The notes below the pieces were generated by a model. That model was not told the origin of the DNA and did no database searches. It was given only the letters and a program-made list of their open reading frames with translations. A stretch of DNA of 32,683 nt, taken from contig CAJOOB010000024.1 in the NCBI GenBank assembly GCA_905236025.1, positions 1-32,683 of the forward strand, in the 5' to 3' direction. The stretch comes from an uncultured Lachnospiraceae bacterium (GTDB taxonomy: Bacteria > Bacillota > Clostridia > Lachnospirales > Lachnospiraceae). Made by a program: the position numbers and the translations under genes. Below are positions 1 to 9,776 of the stretch, in pieces (position 1 is the stretch's first letter; every line of letters starts with the position of its first letter).

Positions 1-69
<69 letters not shown>

Positions 70-119
70 TTTGCCTTTTATAGGCATAATTTAATAGCAG
101 AAATGCCCAAGGCATTATG

Positions 120-193
120 GTGGATATAGCGCAGCTGGCTAGCGCACCAGATTGTGGCTCTGGGGGTCAAGGGTTCGAATCCCTTTATCCACC
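120..193 (+). tRNA. tRNA-His (GTG)
   Basis: gtggatatagcgcagctggctagcgcaccagattGTGgctctgggggtcaagggttcgaatccctttatccac; acceptor gtggata/tatccac pairs; extra 5' G typical of tRNA-His. Confidence 0.93.
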
Positions 194-207
194 CTTAAAT
201 TTTGCAT

Positions 208-279
208 AGGGCTATAGCCAAGTGGTAAGGCAAGGGACTTTGACTCCCTCACGCGTTGGTTCGAATCCAACTAGCCCTG
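208..279 (+). tRNA. tRNA-Gln (TTG)
   Basis: agggctatagccaagtggtaaggcaagggactTTGactccctcacgcgttggttcgaatccaactagccct; acceptor arms pair. Confidence 0.92.
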
Positions 280-313
280 TCTATAACAACTATGTGTCTG
301 CTAAATTTAATAT

Positions 314-387
314 GGGATATTAGCTCAGGTGGTAGAGCACTTGACTTTTAATCAAGTTGTCGGGGGTTCGAATCCCCCATGTCTCAG
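314..387 (+). tRNA. tRNA-Lys (TTT)
   Basis: gggatattagctcaggtggtagagcacttgactTTTaatcaagttgtcgggggttcgaatcccccatgtctca; cloverleaf arms intact. Confidence 0.93.
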
Positions 388-390
388 ATA

Positions 391-419
391 ACGCCTTACA
401 TTATGTAAGGCGTTTTACT
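391..419 (+). terminator. Rho-independent terminator after the tRNA cluster
   Basis: cgccttacattatgtaaggcgtttta: 8-bp stem followed by a T-rich tract. Confidence 0.75.
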
Positions 420-522
420 TTACTGTTTTGCTTTAGTGTGTTAAAATTGTACAGTACGAAAGCCACGCCTAGTGACGGGGCAGGCTAAAGGGCATACAAA
501 CGTCACAGAAACGGGAAGAAAT

Positions 523-804
523 ATGGATAAACTCAGAACAAAAGAAGTTGAATCACTTTTTGACGGCATTCTTACACTTAAGAACAGGGAAGAATGTTTT
601 GCTTTTTTTGAAGATTTGTGCACGGCAAACGAGTTAATCTCAATGGCGCAAAGACTTGAAGTTGCAAAGATGTTAAGAAACAACAACACATACGTGGAAA
701 TATCGGAAAAGACCGGCGCTTCAACGGCAACAATCAGCAGAGTGCGACGTTCCTTGGATTATGGTAACGATGGCTACGATACCGTAATAAAGCGTGTTAA
801 ATAG
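523..804 (+). CDS. TrpR-related protein, YerC/YecD family
   Basis: MDKLRTKEVESLFDGILTLKNREECFAFFEDLCTANELISMAQRLEVAKML...TGASTATISRVRRSL; ATG at 523 preferred (gggaag upstream) over the 472 start. Confidence 0.88.
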   Translation: MDKLRTKEVESLFDGILTLKNREECFAFFEDLCTANELISMAQRLEVAKMLRNNNTYVEISEKTGASTATISRVRRSLDYGNDGYDTVIKRVK

Positions 805-811
805 GTGAATC

Positions 812-1579
812 ATGTACGAAGATTTTTCAACAAAATATGATCTTTTAATGGATAACGTACCATATGACAAATGGGAAAAGCGTATATTAAAAGAATTCAA
901 AAAATATGATATTAAACCCTCATTATGCCTTGATTTGGGATGCGGAACGGGTGAAATGACGTTACGCCTTGCAAAAGCAGGGTATGATATGATTGGCGTT
1001 GACTCGTCATTTGAAATGCTTGAAGAAGCAACAAAAAAGAGCGAAAAAGAAGACGAAGACATTCTTTTCCTTTGCCAGGATATGAGGGAGTTTGAACTCT
1101 ACGGCACGGTACAAAGTGTAATATCCGTATGCGACTCAATAAATTACATAACAAATAAAGATGATTTATTAAAAGTCTTTAAGCTTGTAAATAACTACCT
1201 TGAGCCCGGCGGATTATTCATCTTTGATTTTAATACACCAAAGAAATACAAAATGATAGGGTGTAACACAATTGCAGAAAACAGAGAAGATTTAAGCTTT
1301 ATCTGGGAAAACTGGTATGACTCTGAAACAAATATAAATGAAATTGATTTAACCCTGTTTATAAAGCGGGAGGAAGAAACATACGAAAGATGCGAGGAAA
1401 CCCACATTCAAAGGGGATATGAAAAAGAAGATATTGAGTACATATTAAAACTGGCAGGTTTGGAAGTGTTATCATTTACGGATATAAGTAAAGATGAGGG
1501 AGAAACAAGACAGAAAAGGTATCTTGCGGTATCAAGACTTCCAAAAGATACGAAGAAAAAGATATTTGAAGAAAACTAA
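812..1579 (+). CDS. Class I SAM-dependent methyltransferase
   Basis: LDLGCGTGEMTLRLAKAGYDMIGVDSSFEML (motif I) and the following Rossmann motifs. Confidence 0.88.
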   Translation: MYEDFSTKYDLLMDNVPYDKWEKRILKEFKKYDIKPSLCLDLGCGTGEMTLRLAKAGYDMIGVDSSFEMLEEATKKSEKEDEDILFLCQDMREFELYGTVQSVISVCDSINYITNKDDLLKVFKLVNNYLEPGGLFIFDFNTPKKYKMIGCNTIAENREDLSFIWENWYDSETNINEIDLTLFIKREEETYERCEETHIQRGYEKEDIEYILKLAGLEVLSFTDISKDEGETRQKRYLAVSRLPKDTKKKIFEEN

Positions 1580-1588
1580 GGAGAAGAA

Positions 1589-2464
1589 ATGTCAGATTAT
1601 ATTGTAAAAGCAACTGCAGCAAACGGCACAATAAGAGCGTACGCGGCAACAACAAAAGAACTGGTTGAAGAAGCCAGAAAGACGCATAATTTAAGCCCTG
1701 TTGCAACGGCGGCTCTTGGAAGAACAATGACTGCAGCAGTAATAATGGGCAGTATGCAAAAAAATGATGATGATATGGTAAGCATAATAATAAGAGGGGA
1801 CGGTCCAATGCAGGGACTTGTTGTAACGGCAACCTCAAAGCTTACCGTTAAAGGATATGTTTACAACCCTTCATTTGTAAACGAAGCAAATTACTTCGGT
1901 CACTTTGATGTGGGTGGTGCGCTTGGTTACGGCACACTTACGGTAATAAAAGACATTGGCTTAAAAGAGCCGTATTCGGGAACCGTAAACCTTGTAACCG
2001 GAGAAATTGGAGACGACCTTACATATTACTTTGCAACAAGTGAGCAGACACCTTCATCTGTAGGCCTTGGCGTTTTAATGAATAAAGAAAATACGGTAAG
2101 AGAAGCGGGCGGCTTTATCATCCAGTTAATGCCTGATGCACCTGAAGAAGTGATTGGAAAGCTTGAGGCAAAGATTGGTGAAATTACATCTGTTACGGAT
2201 ATGCTTGATAAGGGAATGACGCCTGAAGACATTCTTTCAATGCTTCTTTCAGATATGGATTTAAAGATAAATGAAAAGGTAAATCCTAAGTTTATGTGCG
2301 ATTGCAGCAAAGAAAGAGTAATGCGCGCCGTAATGAGTACCGGTAAAAAAGAGATTGAATCAATGATTGCAGACGGTAAGCCTGTTGAGGTTAATTGCCA
2401 GTTCTGCCGTAAAAACTACGAAATAACCTTAGATGAATTAAAGGCAATGATAAGCGATAAATAA
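1589..2464 (+). CDS. hslO: Hsp33 redox-regulated chaperone
   Basis: IVKATAANGTIRAYAATT... ; C-terminal CDCS...CQFC zinc-binding cysteines. Confidence 0.93.
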   Translation: MSDYIVKATAANGTIRAYAATTKELVEEARKTHNLSPVATAALGRTMTAAVIMGSMQKNDDDMVSIIIRGDGPMQGLVVTATSKLTVKGYVYNPSFVNEANYFGHFDVGGALGYGTLTVIKDIGLKEPYSGTVNLVTGEIGDDLTYYFATSEQTPSSVGLGVLMNKENTVREAGGFIIQLMPDAPEEVIGKLEAKIGEITSVTDMLDKGMTPEDILSMLLSDMDLKINEKVNPKFMCDCSKERVMRAVMSTGKKEIESMIADGKPVEVNCQFCRKNYEITLDELKAMISDK

Positions 2465-2595
2465 TTATATGAAAAATAACAGTTTTGTTATATATCAAAT
2501 TTGTAATCTACGTAAATTTCACAGAATTTACATTGCTTTTAGAAATTGATTAGAGTATTCTTGATATACCAAATTATGATTTAAGGAGACTAGAA

Positions 2596-3351
2596 ATGAA
2601 AAAATTTTGGAAAAAGAATAAGTCCACTTTAATTGGAATCCTTGCAGCGGTTATATTCTGCCTGGTTTGCTATTTTACAATATTCAGAGAGAATACAACA
2701 TCAGATGCCACATCATCAACAACCACAACAACGGCATCTGCTGACTCGGTAGATTACGAAGTGGATCCGGACAGCCTTTCGGGCACATATTATGCAGAAA
2801 TGGTGATTGAAGATTACGGTACCGTAACAATTGCGCTTGATGCAGATACAGCACCAATCACGGTTGCAAACTTTATTGAACTTTCACTTGAAGGCTTTTA
2901 TGACGGTCTTACATTCCACAGATATGTAGAAAACTTCTGTTTACAGGGTGGTGACCCGGATGCTGACGGAACGGGCGGATCAGATGAAACAATCACAGGT
3001 GAATTTTCATCAAACGGTGTAGATAACGATATTTCGCATACAACAGGCGTTATCTCAATGGCTCGTTCATCGACGGGTTATGACACGGCTTCAAGTCAGT
3101 TCTTCTTTACATTATCAGATGATTACACATCTTCACTTGACGGCTTATATGCTGCATTTGGTTATGTTACTGAAGGCTGGGACATTATCGAAGAACTTTG
3201 TGAATACCTTTCAGAAAACGCTGAATATTCAGATTCTTCAAGCGGAACACTTGCATCAACATCACAGCCTGTGATCACATCCGTTACAATTTATAACGAA
3301 GACGGCACAGTATTTACGGTTGAAGATGAAGCATCAACTGACGAAGAATAA
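2596..3351 (+). CDS. Membrane-anchored peptidyl-prolyl isomerase (cyclophilin type)
   Basis: N-terminal TM segment, Ser/Thr linker, then TFHRYVENFCLQGGDP...SQFFFTL...LDGLYAAFGYV; aaggaga RBS. Confidence 0.9.
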   Translation: MKKFWKKNKSTLIGILAAVIFCLVCYFTIFRENTTSDATSSTTTTTASADSVDYEVDPDSLSGTYYAEMVIEDYGTVTIALDADTAPITVANFIELSLEGFYDGLTFHRYVENFCLQGGDPDADGTGGSDETITGEFSSNGVDNDISHTTGVISMARSSTGYDTASSQFFFTLSDDYTSSLDGLYAAFGYVTEGWDIIEELCEYLSENAEYSDSSSGTLASTSQPVITSVTIYNEDGTVFTVEDEASTDEE

Positions 3352-3403
3352 TTAAACGAATTAAGAACATATAAACGTGCAAGTATGCGGGATTTAATGA
3401 GCA

Positions 3404-4447
3404 ATGAATGTTAAGAAAATTGTAGGTTACATAAAAAAAGTAAATATACTGTATATGTTAATGCCGCTTGTTGCGCTTATTCTGCTTTCCCTAGTATTTA
3501 TACTTATTCCGTTTAAGGATATTATTTTTCCAAAAACCATAAAGATAAATCAGGAGTCCTCGTATGAGGAGACGCTGGATATACTTAACAACAGCGATTA
3601 TTACAAGATAAACTTTGAAAAACTTACATATACGGGATACGACGTCGTTGGAAGAAACTCCGTAACGGGCGCGTATTATTACGCAATAATCGGAGATCAC
3701 AGCGTTTTTGTACTTCTTTCATCTGATTATAAACCGGATGAATCAGGCGTAATATCTAATGTGACCGTGTATTGTAAAAAGGCGGAAATCGATGATAAAT
3801 ACGAAAAAATGCTTACGCTTTATGCTGCAGATATATCCTGGACAATGGAAGGCTTAGAAGAGGCAACGCCTAAGTTCTTTCTTGATAATGCAACGTACAG
3901 CTTTTATGCATACGTGATTTTATACATTATACTTCTTTTGTTTGTGGGATTTGCGGTTGTAATGTTTGTAATATTTATTACGTATATTGTGAATCCGTTC
4001 ATATTACATCCGACATTTAGAACGCTTAGAAAGCTTAACCACCTTAATTACAAGGAGTTTAAGGGATTTCTTCCGAAGCTTGATAACGAGCTTACGTACG
4101 GTGTGATAATGCGTACGGCAAATACAATTGTTACAAAGAATTACTTTATAGACTTAAATTATCACGAAACCCTGATAATTCCCAATGATAAGCTTGTCTG
4201 GATGTATAGCTATCAGCATATAAGGGAGATATTCAATAAACACGTGGGAGTCCATACAGATATGGTGTTTATCCTTGCCGATGGCCAGAAAAAGACTATT
4301 TACAACGTTCATCCGGACCACGCAAGAAAAGTGTACGGATACTATATGGAGAAATATCCGAATATACTGTATAAATATTCAGAAGATAATAAGAAAACCG
4401 CGATGGATATTATTTCAAAAAATAATGAAGAAGCGCATAAAAAATGA
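3404..4447 (+). CDS. Conserved membrane protein of unknown function
   Basis: Long ORF, TM segments near residues 15-40 and 165-200, family not recognised with certainty. Confidence 0.65.
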   Translation: MNVKKIVGYIKKVNILYMLMPLVALILLSLVFILIPFKDIIFPKTIKINQESSYEETLDILNNSDYYKINFEKLTYTGYDVVGRNSVTGAYYYAIIGDHSVFVLLSSDYKPDESGVISNVTVYCKKAEIDDKYEKMLTLYAADISWTMEGLEEATPKFFLDNATYSFYAYVILYIILLLFVGFAVVMFVIFITYIVNPFILHPTFRTLRKLNHLNYKEFKGFLPKLDNELTYGVIMRTANTIVTKNYFIDLNYHETLIIPNDKLVWMYSYQHIREIFNKHVGVHTDMVFILADGQKKTIYNVHPDHARKVYGYYMEKYPNILYKYSEDNKKTAMDIISKNNEEAHKK

Positions 4448-4478
4448 TAAAATACACATCATTTAGCGTTTATTTTGA

Positions 4479-4507
4479 TTGACTATCACAATTTATTGTG
4501 GTATTCT
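4479..4507 (+). promoter_or_regulatory. Sigma-A promoter of the cold-shock gene with a palindrome in the spacer
   Basis: TTGACT (4479-4484), 17-nt spacer, TATTCT (4502-4507); spacer contains the perfect palindrome CACAATTTATTGTG (4487-4500). Confidence 0.6.
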
Positions 4508-4556
4508 AAAACAGGATTGGTTTTACAGTCTTAATGTTATTTTTTGGAGGTATCCT

Positions 4557-4754
4557 ATGAAAGGTACTGTAAAGTGGTTTAACAACCAAAAGGGTTACGG
4601 ATTCATCAATACTGAAGAGGGTAAGGATGTATTCGTTCATTTCTCCGGTATTCAGGGAGAAGGCTATAAGCAGTTAGAAGAAAGCCAGGCTGTTGAGTTT
4701 GAAATAACTGACGGCGCTAAGGGACCACAGGCTGTTAATGTAGTTAAGTTATAA
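4557..4754 (+). CDS. Cold-shock protein (CspA family)
   Basis: [53 protein letters not shown] tggagg; the 4479 start of the ORF track is too early. Confidence 0.96.
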   Translation: MKGTVKWFNNQKGYGFINTEEGKDVFVHFSGIQGEGYKQLEESQAVEFEITDGAKGPQAVNVVKL

Positions 4755-4832
4755 TTCGAGGCAATTAGTATTATTATATATTCGACATCAAGAGATTACG
4801 TAATAATAAAGCAAAGGTTTATGGATTATAAG

Positions 4833-4863
4833 AAAAGGAACTGTTTACACAGTTCCTTTTTTC
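4833..4863. terminator. Bidirectional terminator between convergent csp and DUF1836 genes
   Basis: aaaaggaactgtttacacagttccttttttt hairpin. Confidence 0.75.
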
Positions 4864-5555
4864 GCGCTCTTTTTGTTGCTTTTTTCAATCTCTTTCAGAA
4901 GACGTTCCGCCTCTTCTTTTTGCTTCTTTTCTTCTTCTAAGGCAGCTTCCTTCTTTTCTGCGAGTCTGTCAATATATTCTTCCAAAAGTCTTTTCTTTAA
5001 AGTAATATCAACCGCAAGGTCCGCTAAAATAATGAAATCACGGGATTCAGCAATTGCTTCGTTGTCGGCAATCTGATTATCAACGATGTTGCATATCTTT
5101 TCAATATCCTTATCAACTCTGTCCGCAACCTTTGGAGAAGAGGTGTAAAGGTATGAATAGATGTCCACAAGGTTTGGGCCTTCCTGATTGTTGAAATGCT
5201 TATCCGTTACGTTTTCCATAAGAGTAGTAATGTCCGAAATGGATAGAACGTTCTTAAGATAGTAGATCATAATCATTAGTGCAAGATGGTCTTTGGAATA
5301 TTTCTTTTTTTCCGGAGAAGGCATGAGATTTGCTTTTGCATAATTATTAATCATTGTCTTTGTAAGAATCTTGTCTTCTTCTTTTCTTTTGTAGTATGTA
5401 AGATGTTCATCCATGAAGGTTGTAACCTGGTCCATATATAAATCAATGTTTGGAATATCCGAAGGATTAATACCCTTTAATTTTGAACGGATATTTCTGT
5501 ATATCTTCATAATATCAACCGGTTCGTTATCAAATTGATTCTTGGGATTGTCCAT
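4845..5555 (-). CDS. DUF1836 domain-containing protein
   Basis: LTKTMINNYAKANLMPSPEKKKYSKDHLALMIMIYYLKNVLSISDI; Lys/Glu-rich coiled-coil C-terminus. Confidence 0.8.
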   Translation of the reverse strand: MDNPKNQFDNEPVDIMKIYRNIRSKLKGINPSDIPNIDLYMDQVTTFMDEHLTYYKRKEEDKILTKTMINNYAKANLMPSPEKKKYSKDHLALMIMIYYLKNVLSISDITTLMENVTDKHFNNQEGPNLVDIYSYLYTSSPKVADRVDKDIEKICNIVDNQIADNEAIAESRDFIILADLAVDITLKKRLLEEYIDRLAEKKEAALEEEKKQKEEAERLLKEIEKSNKKSAKKGTV

Positions 5556-5710
5556 ATCTGTCTCCTTTATGTTATGACCTTATTATATAGTATTAAAAAC
5601 TATGATTCAAGAATTATTTAAATATAACCGATAATGTGGTACAATATTTTGGTGTCGTCTAATGTACAGAGACAGATTTATTATATGAAATTATATAAAA
5701 GAGGATATAT

Positions 5711-7966
5711 ATGGAAGTTAAATTAAATGATATGCAGGCGCAGGCTGTCTGCCAAACAGAAGGACCTTTACTTATTCTTGCCGGCGCAGGCTCCGGTAAG
5801 ACAAGGGTTATAACTCACAGAATAGCATACCTGATCGAGGAACGAATGGTTCCTCCATGGAATATAATGGCCATTACCTTCACTAATAAAGCGGCTGCCG
5901 AAATGAGAGAAAGAGTTGACAGAATTGTAGATAAAGGCTCTGAAAGTGTTTGGGTAAGTACCTTCCATTCGCTTTGCGTAAGGATTTTAAGAAGGCACAT
6001 AGACAGACTTTTGTATGATACAAACTTTACCATTTACGATACGGACGATCAAAAGACACTTATGAAGGATATTTGTAAGCGTCTTAATATTGATACAAAG
6101 CAGTATAAGGAAAAGAGAATACTGCGTGATATTTCTGCGGCAAAAAATGACATGATAACACCGGGAATGTGCAGACAAAAAGGCGCAGAAAACGGCGGAT
6201 ATTATGAAGCGGACATTCTCCCTAAAGCTTATGAAAAATATGAACAGGAACTTAAAAAGAATAACGCCCTTGATTTTGATGACCTTTTAGTAAAGACAGT
6301 GTTACTCTTTGAGCAGTGTCCGGATGTTTTGGAATCGTACCAAAACAGATTCCTTTACATAATGGTGGATGAATACCAGGATACAAACAACGTGCAGTTC
6401 AGACTGGTTGAACTGCTTGCTCGTAAAAACAGAAACCTCTGTGTTGTGGGTGATGATGATCAGTCCATTTATAAATTCAGAGGTGCAAACATATATAACA
6501 TTTTAAACTTTGAAAAGGTGTTTACCGAAGCAAAGGTGATTCGTCTTGAACAAAATTACCGTTCAACTCAGACCATCCTTGATGCTGCAAATGCAGTGAT
6601 TTCAAATAACGAAGGAAGAAAGAGAAAGCGCCTTTGGACTGAAAATGAAAAGGGTGAAAAGATAACACATAAAGAATGTGCCACCGCATATGATGAGGCG
6701 GAGTATGTTGCAACGGATATTTTAAAGGCAGTAAGAAACGGAAGAAGTTATAATGATAACGCTGTATTTTACAGAACAAACGCGCAGTCACGTATCTTAG
6801 AAGAAAAACTTATTGCATACAATATTCCTTACAGGCTTTTTGGTGGCGTAAACTTTTATGCGCGTAAGGAAATTAAAGATGTTTTGGCATACCTTAAAAC
6901 CGTTGATAACGGGCTTGATGATGTTGCCACAAAAAGAATCATAAATGTGCCAAAGCGTGGTATTGGTGCAACCTCGGTTGAAAAGTTAAGCACATACGCA
7001 GAGACGTACGGTACAAGTTTCTTTGAAGCATGTAAGCATGCAAACGAACTGCTTTCTGCAAAGTCAGCAGCAAAGGTTTTGGAGTTTGTAAATCTTATAC
7101 AGAGATTAAGAACGGAACTTGATCCTTCTGACGTACTTTCATTATATGATGAGATACTTGATGTAACGGAATATATAAAAGAACTTCAGGCAGAAAATAC
7201 TGAAGAGTCACTTGCAAGAATTGAAAATATTGATGAACTTCGTAACAAGATTTTGAATTACGAAGACAATATTGCGGATGATGAAGAAGAAAGCCTTTCA
7301 TCTTTCTTAGAAGAAGTGGCGCTTGTTGCTGATATTGATAATTATGATGAGAATGCGGATTACGTTGCCTTAATGACAATTCACAGTGCCAAGGGACTTG
7401 AATTTCCAAGAGTTTATATATGCGGTATGGAAGAAAATCTCTTCCCGGGTTTTGCGGCAAATGAGGATAATGAAGAACTTGAAGAAGAAAGACGTCTTTG
7501 TTATGTTGCAATTACAAGAGCAATGGAAGAGCTTACAATCATTAATTCAAGAACCCGTATGTTAAGGGGCGAAACGCAGTATAATGCGCCTTCAAGGTTT
7601 ATTGAGGAAATTCCTTGCGAACTGCTTTCAAGTGACAAGGAAAACTATAATCCTGTCAAAAAGAACTATAAAAAAGAAAAACCGAACTATATTTCGAATT
7701 TCAGATCCAAACCGTTTGGCTTTGGCGCTCCTTCTGATGATTCAGATGAGCCAACAGTCGGCTTTACAAAGGGAATCACTCTTAAAAGTAAGCCGCAGGC
7801 CCTTTTATACGGTATTGGAGACAGGGTTTCTCATGTAAAATACGGTCGCGGTACCGTTCTTAGCATAACTGATGCCGGAAGAGATTATGAGGTGACGGTT
7901 TCGTTTGATAATTTTGGCGTGAGAAAAATGCTCGCTGCATTTTCAAAATTGATAAAAATTCAGTAA
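5711..7966 (+). CDS. pcrA: ATP-dependent DNA helicase PcrA (UvrD/Rep superfamily 1)
   Basis: LNDMQAQAVCQTEGPLLILAGAGSGKTRVI Walker A, VDEYQDTN, GDDDQSIYKFRGA, TIHSAKGLEFPRVY. Confidence 0.96.
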   Translation: MEVKLNDMQAQAVCQTEGPLLILAGAGSGKTRVITHRIAYLIEERMVPPWNIMAITFTNKAAAEMRERVDRIVDKGSESVWVSTFHSLCVRILRRHIDRLLYDTNFTIYDTDDQKTLMKDICKRLNIDTKQYKEKRILRDISAAKNDMITPGMCRQKGAENGGYYEADILPKAYEKYEQELKKNNALDFDDLLVKTVLLFEQCPDVLESYQNRFLYIMVDEYQDTNNVQFRLVELLARKNRNLCVVGDDDQSIYKFRGANIYNILNFEKVFTEAKVIRLEQNYRSTQTILDAANAVISNNEGRKRKRLWTENEKGEKITHKECATAYDEAEYVATDILKAVRNGRSYNDNAVFYRTNAQSRILEEKLIAYNIPYRLFGGVNFYARKEIKDVLAYLKTVDNGLDDVATKRIINVPKRGIGATSVEKLSTYAETYGTSFFEACKHANELLSAKSAAKVLEFVNLIQRLRTELDPSDVLSLYDEILDVTEYIKELQAENTEESLARIENIDELRNKILNYEDNIADDEEESLSSFLEEVALVADIDNYDENADYVALMTIHSAKGLEFPRVYICGMEENLFPGFAANEDNEELEEERRLCYVAITRAMEELTIINSRTRMLRGETQYNAPSRFIEEIPCELLSSDKENYNPVKKNYKKEKPNYISNFRSKPFGFGAPSDDSDEPTVGFTKGITLKSKPQALLYGIGDRVSHVKYGRGTVLSITDAGRDYEVTVSFDNFGVRKMLAAFSKLIKIQ

Positions 7967-7980
7967 TTTTTAAAAAATAC

Positions 7981-8009
7981 TTGCAAAAAAAATATCGTTA
8001 AAGTATATT
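7981..8009 (+). promoter_or_regulatory. Probable sigma-A promoter with a long (about 270 nt) leader before the transglutaminase lipoprotein
   Basis: TTGCAA (7981-7986), 17-nt spacer, TATATT (8004-8009). Confidence 0.5.
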
Positions 8010-8284
8010 TATTTATGGAGAAGAAAACCGCTGTTTTACCATGGCTTTTGAGGATTCAAAAAAAGTGGTTGTCCTTGTTTTGCGGCAGTTTGAGAAAGTC
8101 AAATGTGCTCTTGCGGTTTAATCCTTTATAAATAAAAGGCAGTATAAATGGTTTACATAATTTAGGTCGGTTAACACAGTTTACTTTTACATGACCGGTG
8201 CAGACGGTCGGATAATTAATTAAGGTTTAATTTATACTTTTTAACTAAGGACATACACCGCAAAATGCGCGGTTGGTGATATAT

Positions 8285-9607
8285 ATGAAAAAGAGAATAT
8301 TTTCAAATCTTGCCATTTTAATTTTGGCATCTTTTTTGGTTACTTCCTGCGGTAGCGACAGGGCAACCGTTACTACTGCCAATTCTTACAAGACGGTAGA
8401 TGAAACATCGGATTTGACAGACGAAGTCGGTTCTTCGGTTGAAGGCGCAACTCAGACAATAACAGACGGCGCAACAACAAATGTTTCGGATGAAACAACC
8501 ACAATAAGTCCGTTTTCGGATGCTTCGTTAAACAATACGACGACAGATGATTCATCCGCTGTTACTACGGATTCTTCAGATTCCTCAGATGAAATAACAA
8601 CTACAACAACGCAAACAACAACTACTACAACGACTACGACTTCTCAAATGACTACGGAAGCCGCGACAACGTCTGCAACGCAGGCGGCGGCATTATATAA
8701 TGCAACATATGAAGCGGTCAGCTCGATGGGATTAAGTAAAACGCTTTTATCGACGGATGCAGGAAAAGTTGTGGCAATAAAGCTTGTGTATGAATGGATT
8801 GTAAGATATGTAACGTATGATGTTGAAGGATATGAACTTTACCAGACATACATATCACAAGGATATTCGGATGAAGATGCGGCAAATCTTTCCTTTGATT
8901 TATCGGTATTTGAAGCGTACGGAGCAATTGTTAATCATGAAGCTGTGTGTGAAGGATATGCAAAAGCTTTTGATTATATGCTTGATATAATTTACGAGAT
9001 ATATAATGTAGAGATTAAATGCAGAACCATTTACGGATATATGTATGATACCTCAACATCGGGTTCTGAGTATCATTGCTGGAATGCAGTATATATTGGA
9101 AGCAACTGGTATTACATTGATGTAACCGCGGGTGATCCGGTAATATCCAAAAATGGAAGCGTTACGGTTACGGCTTACGGAAGTATCGATAACATCCTTT
9201 ATAATACATTTCTTCTTCCGTATGATTATTGGAGACTTTCGTATCAGACGGAAAAATCAGGCAGCAGCGATACTTCATACAGAATATATTCAATTGATAA
9301 AGACGGAAATGCTATTGTGATGGGAAGCTCGTCAGATGCACCAAACAGTACAAATTCAAACTCGTACACGTATGTAAATTATGTTTCTCCTCTTTGTAAG
9401 GTGGATGAACTTACACAAACAGTGTTTGATACGTATGTTTTACCATATATAAGCACAGGTTCAAGCAAAATAAGGCTTTTGATGCCAACCTCCATATATA
9501 ACTGGAGTACAATTCAAACCTTGCTTTCACAGTATGCAACCATTCAAAGTGCTACAAAGGTTAATTACGGAACAAGTTACGTAATAATAACCGTTACATT
9601 ATCATAA
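8285..9607 (+). CDS. Lipoprotein with Thr-rich linker and transglutaminase-like domain
   Basis: Signal peptide with lipobox LVTSC, Thr-rich linker, EAVCEGYAKAF (Cys), YHCWNAVYIGSNWYYIDVTAGDP (His/Asp). Confidence 0.85.
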   Translation: MKKRIFSNLAILILASFLVTSCGSDRATVTTANSYKTVDETSDLTDEVGSSVEGATQTITDGATTNVSDETTTISPFSDASLNNTTTDDSSAVTTDSSDSSDEITTTTTQTTTTTTTTTSQMTTEAATTSATQAAALYNATYEAVSSMGLSKTLLSTDAGKVVAIKLVYEWIVRYVTYDVEGYELYQTYISQGYSDEDAANLSFDLSVFEAYGAIVNHEAVCEGYAKAFDYMLDIIYEIYNVEIKCRTIYGYMYDTSTSGSEYHCWNAVYIGSNWYYIDVTAGDPVISKNGSVTVTAYGSIDNILYNTFLLPYDYWRLSYQTEKSGSSDTSYRIYSIDKDGNAIVMGSSSDAPNSTNSNSYTYVNYVSPLCKVDELTQTVFDTYVLPYISTGSSKIRLLMPTSIYNWSTIQTLLSQYATIQSATKVNYGTSYVIITVTLS

Positions 9608-9650
9608 AAAGCGGATTTCAGCTACTAAACAGCGATCCTAATAGAAGAAC

Positions 9651-9688
9651 AAAACCTGCAGGTTATTAAAGCCTGCAGGTTTTGTTAT
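9651..9688. terminator. Bidirectional terminator
   Basis: aaaacctgcagg-ttattaaag-cctgcaggtttt: perfect 12-bp stem with A/T tracts. Confidence 0.85.
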
Positions 9689-9776
9689 ATTTTGAAAAAT
9701 TATAGTTCGTTTTTTGAAAATTAAAGTTTCTTTTGTGGGATTTTTAATTCCCGGAGTTTAACTTCATAGAAATTAT

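Noticed and set aside
1476-1838. 120-aa Leu-rich minus-strand ORF
   Set aside because: Antisense to the methyltransferase and hslO genes, which have strong family support
8585-8690. ACA/ACT/ACG microsatellite considered as a repeat array or CRISPR
   Set aside because: Trinucleotide Thr codons inside a lipoprotein linker, no repeat/spacer structure
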